DNA from: Streptomyces sp. NBC_00370
GTDB taxonomy: Bacteria > Actinomycetota > Actinomycetes > Streptomycetales > Streptomycetaceae
Assembly (NCBI RefSeq): GCF_036084755.1
Contig: NZ_CP107968.1
Location: 558,001-622,000, forward strand
DNA length: 64,000 bases
Direction of reading: 5' to 3'
In this document: positions 34,562-45,131 of the stretch, piece by piece
How the letters are laid out: each line of letters begins with the position of its first letter
Position numbering within the stretch: position 1 is the first letter of the stretch
Notes under the pieces: generated by a model
The model's input: the letters and a program-made list of their open reading frames with translations, nothing else
Databases searched by the model: none
Told to the model about the DNA's origin: nothing
Translations under genes and position numbers: made by a program

Positions 34562-35556
34562 CGGGCACTCTCCGCGAAGTACGGCTTGGGGCGGGTGATG
34601 TCCAGCTGCGGCAGTACGTCGGCGCCGAACGCGTCGATGAAGGGGCCCTGTTCCCGGCCGACGTGGTGCAGCATGACCGCGTCGAAGCCGAGATCGGCGT
34701 ACTCCTGGAGCCAGGCCGCGTGCTGACCGAGGTCCGCCGATACGTTGACGGACTCGGCCACCCGCTCGTGCGACACGTCTTCGCTGACGCTGTCGAAGAG
34801 CGTCGCCGAGTCGAGGTCCCAACTGACCGGCGGTCCGTGCACGTTGGTACGCCACTGGTCGTGGGCGACGGCCCGGGCGGCGTCCAGGTCGGGTGCCCAG
34901 CTGAGATGGGCCTGCAGGTGCAGCTGTCCCGCGCCGCCCGCCGAGCGGTAGGCGTCCACGATCCGGCGCAGCGTCTCGTGCGGCGCGTTGACGGTGATCA
35001 GGCCGTCGGCCCACTCGGCGCACCAGCGCGCGGTGGCCTCGCTGCACGCGGCGCCGATCAGCGGCGGCATCGTGTCGGGGCGGGTCCACAGCCTGGCCCG
35101 GTCCACGGTCACGAGTCCGTCGTGGCTGACTTCCTCGCCGCGCAGCAGCGCCCGGATGATGTCGACGCACTCGCGCAGCCGCGCGTTGCGGACGTCCTTG
35201 CGGGGCCAGCCGCCGCCGGTGATGTGCTCGTTGGACGCCTCGCCGCTGCCGAGTGCGGCCCAGAAGCGGCCCGGGTACATGGCGGCGAGGCTGGCGATGG
35301 CCTGGGCGATGATCGCCGGGTGGTAGCGCTGTCCCGGCGCGTTGACGACTCCGAACGGGACCTGGTCGGTGGCCTGCAGGGCGGCGCCGAGCCAGGACCA
35401 CGCGAAGCCCGACTCGCCCTGCCGGACGCTCCAGGGCGAGAAGTGGTCCGAGCACATGGCGGCGGTGAAGCCCGCGTTCTCGGCGTGGACGACGGCGGCC
35501 AACAGGTCGGCGGGAGGCACCTGTTCGTGTGAGGCGTGGAATCCGTAAACGGTCAT
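34558..35556 (-). CDS. LLM-class oxidoreductase, TIGR03885-like
   Basis: Luciferase-like TIM-barrel oxidoreductase of 332 residues. Features are MTVYGFHASHEQVPP at the N-terminus, FTAAMCSDHFSPW, and the flavin/F420-region ALGSGEASNEHITGGGWP. The family (flavin- or F420-dependent, called TIGR03885) is often found next to trehalose-synthase-like GH13 genes, as here, where its stop overlaps the next start (ATGA). The chemical role is unknown. It is flanked by two GH13 genes on the same strand, so it is probably part of a sugar-stress operon. Confidence 0.83.
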   Translation of the reverse strand: MTVYGFHASHEQVPPADLLAAVVHAENAGFTAAMCSDHFSPWSVRQGESGFAWSWLGAALQATDQVPFGVVNAPGQRYHPAIIAQAIASLAAMYPGRFWAALGSGEASNEHITGGGWPRKDVRNARLRECVDIIRALLRGEEVSHDGLVTVDRARLWTRPDTMPPLIGAACSEATARWCAEWADGLITVNAPHETLRRIVDAYRSAGGAGQLHLQAHLSWAPDLDAARAVAHDQWRTNVHGPPVSWDLDSATLFDSVSEDVSHERVAESVNVSADLGQHAAWLQEYADLGFDAVMLHHVGREQGPFIDAFGADVLPQLDITRPKPYFAESAR

Positions 35557-35598
35557 GGAGTCCGCGTACCCGGGGAGTCCCGGATCATCGGCGCCCGG

Positions 35599-37317
35599 TC
35601 ACCGGGTGCGCCGGTGGACCCTCGCCTCCCAGGGCGCGAGGGTGAGCCGGCCGGGCTCGTCCGTGGCGGACGGGCCGTTGTCCAGGAGGAGTTCGGCGCC
35701 CTCCCAGCCGTCGGGCAGGTCCACGGCGACGATGTCGCCGGTGAAGTTGCCAGCGACCAGCAGCGTCGTGTCGCCGTACCGGCGGGTGAAGGCGTAGATC
35801 CGCTCGTCGTCCGGCAGCAGCATGGTGAAGTCGCCGTGCACGACGGCGGGTTCGCTGTGCCGCAGCGCGATGAGCCGGCGGTAGTGGTGGTAGACCGATG
35901 CCGGGTCGGCGTACCCGGCCGCGGCGTTGATCTCGGTGTGGTCGGGGTTGACCGGGATCCAGGGGGTGCCGGTGGTGAAGCCGGCCTGCGCGGACGCGTC
36001 CCACTGCATGGGGGTGCGGGCGTTGTCCCTGCCCATCGCCCGCAGTCCCCGTAGGATGTCCTCGGGCTCCTGGCCCGCGTTCAGCGCCTGCGTGTAGTGG
36101 TTGAGGGATTCGATGTCCCTGAAGTCCTCGATGGTGCGCAACGGGGCGTTGGCCATGCCCAGTTCCTCGCCCTGGTAGACGTAAGGGGTGCCCCGGTGCA
36201 GGTGGAGCACGGTGGCGAGCATGGTCGCCGACCGGGTGCGGTGCCGGGGGCCGTCGTCGCCGAACCGCGAGACCACGCGCGGCTGGTCGTGGTTGTTCCA
36301 GTAGAGGCTGTTCCATCCGACGTCGGCGAGGCCGGTCTGCCAGCGGCCCAGGGAGGTCTTGAGGTCGGTGAGCCGGAGCGGTCGCGGGTCGAACTTGCCC
36401 TGGCCGTGGTCGAGTCCGACATGCTCGAACTGGAACACCATGTCGAGTTCGGCGCGCCGCGGATCGGTGAACAGCCGGGCCTGTTCGACGGTCACCCCCG
36501 GCATCTCCCCGACGGTCAGCAGCCGCCCGGGGTACCGGGCGGTCACCTCTCGGTGCATCTCCTGGAGGTAGTCGTGGATGCGCGGTCCGCAGACGAAGTA
36601 CGGCGAGCCGTCGCCGAACGGTCCGTCGCCGTGCAGCGCGCCGTCGGGCAGGGCCGGGTCCTTGGAGATGAAGTTGACGACGTCCATCCGGAAGCCGTCC
36701 ACGCCCCGATCGAGCCACCAGCGCATCATGGCGTAGACGGCCTGGCGTAGGTCGGGGTTCTCCCAGTTGAGGTCGGGCTGCTTGGGCGAGAACAGATGGA
36801 GGTAGTACGCGTCGCTCGCCGCGTCGTGCGCCCAGGCCGAACCGGAGAAGAACGAGCCCCAGTTGTTGGGTTCGCGGCCGTCGCGCGGGGGCCGCCACCA
36901 GTACCAGTCGCGCTTGGGGCTGTCCGGGTCACGCGACTCCTGGAACCAGGGGTGCTCGTCGGACGTGTGGTTGACGACCAGATCCATGATCAGCCGCATG
37001 CCGCGCTCGTGCACGGCCGCCAGCAGCCGGTCGAAGGCGGCCAGGTCGCCGAAGACGGGGTCGATGTTCCGGTAGTCGCTGATGTCGTAGCCGTTGTCGT
37101 CCTGCGGCGAGGGGTAGACCGGGGACAGCCACAGCACGTCGACACCCAGTTTGGCGAGGTGATCCAGCCGGCCGGTGAGACCGGCCAGGTCACCGATGCC
37201 GTCGCCGTCGGAGTCGGCGAAGCTGCGGGGGTAGACCTGGTAGACGACGGCGGACCGCCACCAGGCGTCGTCGCCTTGTGCAGCGTCCTCGCCTGGCTCC
37301 AGGTGGTGGCCGGTCAT
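35599..37317 (-). CDS. GH13 alpha-glucosidase / oligo-1,6-glucosidase
   Basis: Cytoplasmic GH13 hydrolase of 572 residues. It starts with WWRSAVVYQVYPRSFADSDGDGIGD, the standard opening of alpha-glucosidases. Catalytic residues: Asp in DGFRMDVVNFISKD, Glu in LLTVGEMPG, Asp in YWNNHDQPRVVSRFGDD. Region I reads DLVVNHTSDEHPWFQ. It releases glucose from the non-reducing end of short alpha-glucans such as maltose, isomaltose or trehalose. It is the first gene of the GH13/LLM/GH13 set; 42 bases separate it from the LLM gene. The strong katG terminator isolates it from transcription upstream. Confidence 0.9.
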   Translation of the reverse strand: MTGHHLEPGEDAAQGDDAWWRSAVVYQVYPRSFADSDGDGIGDLAGLTGRLDHLAKLGVDVLWLSPVYPSPQDDNGYDISDYRNIDPVFGDLAAFDRLLAAVHERGMRLIMDLVVNHTSDEHPWFQESRDPDSPKRDWYWWRPPRDGREPNNWGSFFSGSAWAHDAASDAYYLHLFSPKQPDLNWENPDLRQAVYAMMRWWLDRGVDGFRMDVVNFISKDPALPDGALHGDGPFGDGSPYFVCGPRIHDYLQEMHREVTARYPGRLLTVGEMPGVTVEQARLFTDPRRAELDMVFQFEHVGLDHGQGKFDPRPLRLTDLKTSLGRWQTGLADVGWNSLYWNNHDQPRVVSRFGDDGPRHRTRSATMLATVLHLHRGTPYVYQGEELGMANAPLRTIEDFRDIESLNHYTQALNAGQEPEDILRGLRAMGRDNARTPMQWDASAQAGFTTGTPWIPVNPDHTEINAAAGYADPASVYHHYRRLIALRHSEPAVVHGDFTMLLPDDERIYAFTRRYGDTTLLVAGNFTGDIVAVDLPDGWEGAELLLDNGPSATDEPGRLTLAPWEARVHRRTR

Positions 37318-37423
37318 CGACGCCCTCTTCTCGGCTCGGGGATCACAGGACGTGGTTCACCTGCCCGGGACGGCGCGGTTGTACCGGGGCGCGCCGGCTC
37401 GTCCGTACCCGGCACACAGAAAA

Positions 37424-37456
37424 CGTCCAGGCCGACCGCGTGGGCCGACCTGGACG
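37424..37456 (-). terminator. Rho-independent terminator of katG
   Basis: On the minus strand the arms CGTCCAGGTCGGCC and GGTCGGCCTGGACG form a 14-bp stem (two G-U pairs) around a CACGC loop, followed at once by TTTTC. It begins 18 bases after the katG stop codon. A stem with a T-run is unusual in this GC-rich genome and makes the call strong. Confidence 0.88.
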
Positions 37457-37474
37457 CTCCGCGCCGGACTGTGA

Positions 37475-40383
<2,909 letters not shown>

Positions 40384-40413
40384 CGGCGCCGCACCCTCAT
40401 ACCCCCTACACAC

Positions 40414-40446
40414 GCGCGGGAAGTGGCAGGCCGGCACTTCCCGCGC
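40414..40446 (+). terminator. Hairpin terminator of the fur-family gene
   Basis: Perfect 12-bp arms GCGCGGGAAGTG and CACTTCCCGCGC flank a 9-base loop, 31 bases after the fur-family stop codon. It is followed by TTCGG rather than a long T-run, which is normal for Streptomyces terminators. Confidence 0.8.
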
Positions 40447-40505
40447 TTCGGCGTTGCCGTACCCCTTGTCGGCATGTCCGGGAGCGCCTAGCATCGCTGC
40501 ATTCC

Positions 40506-40570
40506 GTCGAATCGAATCGATTCGACGGGTGTTCGACGACACATCGACGGCACGTCGACCACCCGTCGAA
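40506..40570. promoter_or_regulatory. Cluster of palindromes upstream of the sugar ABC operon
   Basis: A perfect 21-base inverted repeat GTCGAATCG-AAT-CGATTCGAC lies at 40506-40526. TTCGACGGGTG (40521-40531) is matched by its exact complement CACCCGTCGAA (40560-40570). Six TCGAC/GTCGA elements occur within these 65 bases. The site ends 46 bases before the first gene of the operon. The form suits a LacI- or ROK-type sugar repressor, but no such gene is adjacent. Confidence 0.75.
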
Positions 40571-40616
40571 CCTCCGTCTTCTCACAGAGCCGTAGACCGA
40601 ACGGAGAGCCGCCACC

Positions 40617-41852
40617 ATGCACCTCCCCCGCCGACGCCCACCGGCGTCGGCCGCGATCGCCTGCGCCACCGCCTTCCTGACCCTGGCCGGTCTCACCGGC
40701 TGCGGGAACGTCCCCGACCCCGGCACGATCACCGTGCTGAACTCGGCCACGGACACCCATGAACACGATCAGGAACAGAAGTTCTTCGACGCGTGCGCCG
40801 AGCCGCTCGGAGTCAAGGTCAGGCAGACCAGCGTGCCGGCCGACCAGGTGGTGTCGAAGGCGTTGCGCATGGCCTCGTCCCACTCGCTGACCGACATCCT
40901 GGAGCTGGACGGCTCCGAGGTGCCGCAGTTCGCCGACACGGGTGGCCTCGTACCGCTGAAGAGCGCCGGTGTGGACGTGGCGGGGATGTCGGGCAGCGCC
41001 ATCACCATGGGCAGCTTCAAGGGCACGCTCTACGGCATCGCCCGTTCGGTGAACTCGCTCGCCCTGTTCTACAACGTGGACCTGCTCAAGAAGGCCGGTG
41101 TCGAGCCGCCCACCACCTGGGACGAGCTCAAGACCGCCGCGAAGACACTGACGCGCGGCAAGACGTACGGGATGGCCTTCAGCGCGACGCCGGACGCCGA
41201 CGGCGTCTACCAGTTCCTGCCGTTCTTCTGGTCGGCGGGCGGCGACGAGGCCCATCTCGACGACGGCAAGGGCGCGCCCGCGCTGCAGCTGTGGAAGGAC
41301 CTGGTCGGCCAGAAGTCGGCGTCGAGCGCCGCGGTCACCTGGAACCAGCAGGACGTCAACGACCAGTTCATCGCGGGCCGTACGGCGATGATGATCAACG
41401 GTCCCTGGCAGGTCCCGGTGCTGAGCGAGCAGAAGGACCTGCACTGGGCGGTGGCCGCGATACCCGTCCCCGAGGCGGGCCGGCCGCCGGTTCCGCCGAT
41501 CGGTGGCACGGTGATGAGCGTCCCGCAGACCAAGGACAAGGGGCGGCAGCGGATCGCGGCGAAGATCATCAACTGTCTCAACGAGCAGAAGAACCAAGTG
41601 GCTTGGGGCGAGGCAGTCAACAACGTACCCACCCGGACCTCGGCGGCGGCCGCGTACAAGGCCAAGAACCCGAAGCTCGGGGCCTTCGCCGACGAGGTCG
41701 CGACGGCGCGCTCGCGCACCGACCGGGTCGGTGCCGACTGGCCGGTCGTCTCCGACGCCCTGTCCGGCGCCTTCCAGTCCGTACTGACCGGCCGCTCCAC
41801 CCCTGAAGCGGCGCTGGAGCAGGCCCAGTCACGGGCCACGGCCGGCGAGTGA
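40617..41852 (+). CDS. ABC sugar transporter substrate-binding lipoprotein
   Basis: Family 1 (MalE-like) extracellular binding protein, 411 residues. A lipoprotein signal ends in the lipobox L-T-G-C. Mature-part features are FYNVDLLKKAGVEPPTTWDELKTAAK, GDEAHLDDG, and FIAGRTAMMINGPWQVP, all typical for oligosaccharide-binding proteins of this cluster. It is the first gene of a five-gene operon with two permeases, a beta-glucosidase and an alpha-xylosidase, so the ligand is probably a xylose-substituted gluco-oligosaccharide. The ATPase is not in the operon; in Streptomyces a shared MsiK-type ATPase usually serves such importers. Confidence 0.92.
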   Translation: MHLPRRRPPASAAIACATAFLTLAGLTGCGNVPDPGTITVLNSATDTHEHDQEQKFFDACAEPLGVKVRQTSVPADQVVSKALRMASSHSLTDILELDGSEVPQFADTGGLVPLKSAGVDVAGMSGSAITMGSFKGTLYGIARSVNSLALFYNVDLLKKAGVEPPTTWDELKTAAKTLTRGKTYGMAFSATPDADGVYQFLPFFWSAGGDEAHLDDGKGAPALQLWKDLVGQKSASSAAVTWNQQDVNDQFIAGRTAMMINGPWQVPVLSEQKDLHWAVAAIPVPEAGRPPVPPIGGTVMSVPQTKDKGRQRIAAKIINCLNEQKNQVAWGEAVNNVPTRTSAAAAYKAKNPKLGAFADEVATARSRTDRVGADWPVVSDALSGAFQSVLTGRSTPEAALEQAQSRATAGE

Positions 41853-41865
41853 GGAGACGACTGCC

Positions 41866-42825
41866 ATGACCATCACCGCCGCCGTTCCGGCGCCTTCGAC
41901 GGGCACCGCCGCAGCCACGGGGACACCCGGGGCGAACCGGCGCCGCAGCGCACTGCTGCGCTGGGGCTTCGTCGCTCCCGCCGTCCTGTACATGCTGGCC
42001 TTCTTCGGCTACCCGCTCGTCCGCAACATCGTGATGAGCTTCCAGCACTACACACCGCGCACCTTCTTCACCGGTGAGTCGCCGTTCAACGGATTCGACA
42101 ACTGGCGCGGTGTGTTCGACAACCCGCTGTTCACCGGCTCCCTCTGGCACACCCTGGTCTTCACCCTCGGCTCGCTGCTCGGCCAGTTCGTCATCGGCCT
42201 GGCGCTCGCCGTGTTCTTCTCCCGCCGCTTCCGGCTCTCGGGATTCGTGCGCGCCGTACTGCTGCTGCCCTGGCTGGTGCCGATGGTGGTGTCGGCGGTC
42301 GTCTGGCGAAAACTCCTCGACCAGGACACCGGCGTCGTCAACAGCCTACTGATGGACCTGCACCTCGTCTCGTCGCCGGTCTCCTGGCTCAGCAGCCCGA
42401 GCGTCGCCCTGCTGTCGGCGATCCTGGTCAACGTCTGGATCGGCATCCCGTTCAACATGGTGATCCTGTACGGCGGGCTCCAGGAGATCCCGCGCGATCT
42501 GTACGAGGCCGCGTCCCTGGACGGCGCCGGCGGCTGGCGCACGTTCCGCAGTGTCACCCTGCCGCTGCTGCGCCCGGTGGTGACCGTCGTTCTCGTCCTG
42601 GGCTTCATGTCGACAGTGAAGATCCTCGATCTGATCCTGGCGCTGACCGGCGGCGGCCCCGCCGACTCCACGCAGACCCTCGGCACGGTCACCTACCAGC
42701 TCTCCTTCCAGCAACTGGACTTCGGGCAGGGCGCGGTGGTCGGCAACATCCTCATTCTTGTCAGCGCGGTGTTCGCCGTGCTCTATCTGCGCCTCAACCG
42801 CGCCGACTTCGGCCAGGGGAAGTGA
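41866..42825 (+). CDS. ABC sugar transporter permease (MalF-like)
   Basis: Inner-membrane permease with six predicted helices, 319 residues. The cytoplasmic EAA loop, which docks the ATPase, is visible as LYEAASLDGAGGWRTFRSVTLPLLRP. A short Ala/Pro-rich N-terminus precedes the first helix (APAVLYMLAFFGYPLV). GAGGAG lies ten bases before ATG 41866. It follows the binding-protein gene by 13 bases and overlaps or abuts the second permease gene. Confidence 0.93.
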   Translation: MTITAAVPAPSTGTAAATGTPGANRRRSALLRWGFVAPAVLYMLAFFGYPLVRNIVMSFQHYTPRTFFTGESPFNGFDNWRGVFDNPLFTGSLWHTLVFTLGSLLGQFVIGLALAVFFSRRFRLSGFVRAVLLLPWLVPMVVSAVVWRKLLDQDTGVVNSLLMDLHLVSSPVSWLSSPSVALLSAILVNVWIGIPFNMVILYGGLQEIPRDLYEAASLDGAGGWRTFRSVTLPLLRPVVTVVLVLGFMSTVKILDLILALTGGGPADSTQTLGTVTYQLSFQQLDFGQGAVVGNILILVSAVFAVLYLRLNRADFGQGK

Positions 42826-42830
42826 TCGCC

Positions 42831-43646
42831 ATGTCCACCCGCCACCTGCGCAGGGGCACGAACACCGTCGCCGCACTGATCATTCTGGTCGTCCTGCTGT
42901 TCCCGCTCTACTGGATGCTCAACATCGCCCTCCAGCCGGGCGAGAGTCTGGCCTCCACCGACTGGTTCCCGACGGCGCCCGGCTGGGAGAACTTCCACCG
43001 CGCGCTCAGCAGTCAGGGCGGCTCGCTCGGCACCAGCCTGGTCGTGGCGCTCGGCGCCGTGGTGGTGTGCCTCGCGCTCGCCGCACCGGCCGCGTACGGC
43101 CTCGCGCAGCTCGGGCTGCGCGGCAGCCGCACCATGGTCTTCGGCACGCTCATCACCCAGATGGTGCCGGGCATCGTCATCGCCAACGCGCTCTACAGCG
43201 CCTACGTCGACCTGAGCCTGGTCAATTCGACGTTCGGCCTCATCCTCGCCGACGCCTCGCTCGGACTGCCTTTCTCGATCGTGCTGTTGCGGGCCTTCAT
43301 GGTGTCCATACCGAGGGAGGTCGTGGAGGCGGCGCTGGTGGACGGGGCGAACCGCTTCACCGCGTTCTGGCGGATCGTCCTGCCGATGAGCCGCAACGCC
43401 CTCATCACCTCGGGCCTGTTCGCCTTCCTCTTCGCCTGGTCGGACTTCATGTTCGCGCTGACCCTCAACACCACCGACGACGTCAAGCCGATCACCCTGT
43501 CCATGTACGAGTACATCGGCGCCCATGTCAGCGACTGGGGCGCGGTCATGGCGACGGCGGTGGTATCCGCCGTACCGGCCGCGATCCTGCTCGTGGTGGC
43601 TCAGAAGTACGTGGCAGCCGGCATCACCGGCGGCTCGGTCAAGTAG
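42831..43646 (+). CDS. ABC sugar transporter permease (MalG-like)
   Basis: Second permease, 271 residues, six helices. The EAA loop is VVEAALVDGANRFTAFWRIVLPMSRNALIT. The start is ATG 42831 (MSTRHLRRG), with AGGGGAAG about nine bases upstream; a GTG at 42822 overlapping the stop of the first permease is the alternative. It pairs with the MalF-like permease to form the channel for the sugar bound by the upstream lipoprotein. Confidence 0.93.
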   Translation: MSTRHLRRGTNTVAALIILVVLLFPLYWMLNIALQPGESLASTDWFPTAPGWENFHRALSSQGGSLGTSLVVALGAVVVCLALAAPAAYGLAQLGLRGSRTMVFGTLITQMVPGIVIANALYSAYVDLSLVNSTFGLILADASLGLPFSIVLLRAFMVSIPREVVEAALVDGANRFTAFWRIVLPMSRNALITSGLFAFLFAWSDFMFALTLNTTDDVKPITLSMYEYIGAHVSDWGAVMATAVVSAVPAAILLVVAQKYVAAGITGGSVK

Positions 43647-43715
43647 CCCCGCAGCGGCCCGCGTTCACTCCACCGCACCGCATTCACCACAGACCCGAAA
43701 GGGCCCGGCACGACC

Positions 43716-45131
43716 ATGAGCACTCCCTTCCCCGTTCTTCCCCGGGGCTTCACCTTCGGTACCGCGACGGCGAGTTACCAGATCGAGGGCGCCCACGACG
43801 AGGACGGCCGCGGTCCTTCGATCTGGGACACCTTCAGTCATACCCCCGGCCGTACCAAGGACGGCGCCACGGGTGACACGGCCTGCGACCACTACCACCG
43901 CTACCCCGAGGACGTGGCGCTGCTGCGCGACCTCGGCGTCGACTCGTACCGCTTCTCCGTCGCCTGGCCACGGATCCAGCCGACGGGTACGGGACCGGCG
44001 AACGCCAAGGGCCTCGACTTCTACGACCGGCTCACCGACGAACTGCTCGGCGCCGAAATCGCGCCCGCCGTCACCCTCTACCACTGGGACCTGCCACAGG
44101 CCCTTGAGGACCTGGGCGGCTGGCGGACACGGGAGACGGCCGAGCACTTCGCCGAGTACACCCGTCTGGTGGCGGAGCGGCTCGGGGACCGGGTCGCGCG
44201 CTGGATCACCCTCAACGAGCCGTTCTGCACGGCCTTTTCGGGCTACGCGGAAGGCCGGCACGCTCCCGGTGCCCAGGAGGGCACACCGGCGCTGGCCGCC
44301 GCCCACCATCTGCTGGTCGCCCACGGCAACGCCGTGCGCGTGCTGCGCGAGACGGGTGCACGGGAGGTCGGCATCACCCTCAACATCGACCTGGTCGAGG
44401 CCGCATCGCCGGCGCCCGCCGATGTGGCGGCGGCGCGCCGGGCCGGGACGCTGCACAACGACGTCTGGACCGAGCCCCTGTTCGCCGGGCGCTATCCGGC
44501 GACGGAGGCGGAGACCTGGGGCGCGCTCGCCGACGGCTCGTACCGCGAGGACGGCGATCTGGCGCTGATCGGCGCGCCGCTCGACTTCGTCGGCATCAAC
44601 TTCTACCGTCCGCTGACCTTCGCGGACGCACCGCACACGGAACCCGAGGAGAGCCGGCGCAGCGCCGTCGACATCGGGGTGCGGCCGGTCGATCCGTACG
44701 GCAGCCGCCATACGACGATGGGCTGGCCGGTCGTACCGGAGGCGTTCACCACACTGCTGACCGGTCTGGTGGCGCGCTACCCGGAGCTGCCGCCGGTGTA
44801 CATCACCGAGAACGGTTCGGCCGAGGCCGACACCGTCGCTCCGGACGGCGCGGTGCACGACCAGGACCGGGTGACGTATCTGCACGACCATCTGACCGCC
44901 GTGGCAGCCGCGATCGACGCGGGGGTGGAGGTGCGCGGCTACTACGTGTGGTCACTGCTGGACAACTTCGAGTGGGCGCACGGCTATCGGCAGCGCTTCG
45001 GGATCGTACGCGTCGACTACGACACGCAGAAACGCACACCGAAGGACAGTTACCACTGGTTCCGGCGGCTGATCGAAGGACACCGCGCCATGGACGACGC
45101 CGACCGCGCCCCCGTACAGGAGAGCCGATGA
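43716..45131 (+). CDS. GH1 beta-glucosidase
   Basis: Retaining beta-glucosidase of 471 residues, probably cytoplasmic (no signal peptide). The acid/base is Glu168 in TLNEPFCTAFSGY and the nucleophile is Glu365 in VYITENGSAEAD; the N-terminal signature is FTFGTATASYQIEGAHDEDGRGPSIWD, cut in the usual place. It cleaves the beta-1,4-glucan backbone of the imported oligosaccharide. Its stop overlaps the alpha-xylosidase start by four bases (ATGA), so the two activities are made together, as expected for stepwise breakdown of xyloglucan pieces. Confidence 0.94.
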   Translation: MSTPFPVLPRGFTFGTATASYQIEGAHDEDGRGPSIWDTFSHTPGRTKDGATGDTACDHYHRYPEDVALLRDLGVDSYRFSVAWPRIQPTGTGPANAKGLDFYDRLTDELLGAEIAPAVTLYHWDLPQALEDLGGWRTRETAEHFAEYTRLVAERLGDRVARWITLNEPFCTAFSGYAEGRHAPGAQEGTPALAAAHHLLVAHGNAVRVLRETGAREVGITLNIDLVEAASPAPADVAAARRAGTLHNDVWTEPLFAGRYPATEAETWGALADGSYREDGDLALIGAPLDFVGINFYRPLTFADAPHTEPEESRRSAVDIGVRPVDPYGSRHTTMGWPVVPEAFTTLLTGLVARYPELPPVYITENGSAEADTVAPDGAVHDQDRVTYLHDHLTAVAAAIDAGVEVRGYYVWSLLDNFEWAHGYRQRFGIVRVDYDTQKRTPKDSYHWFRRLIEGHRAMDDADRAPVQESR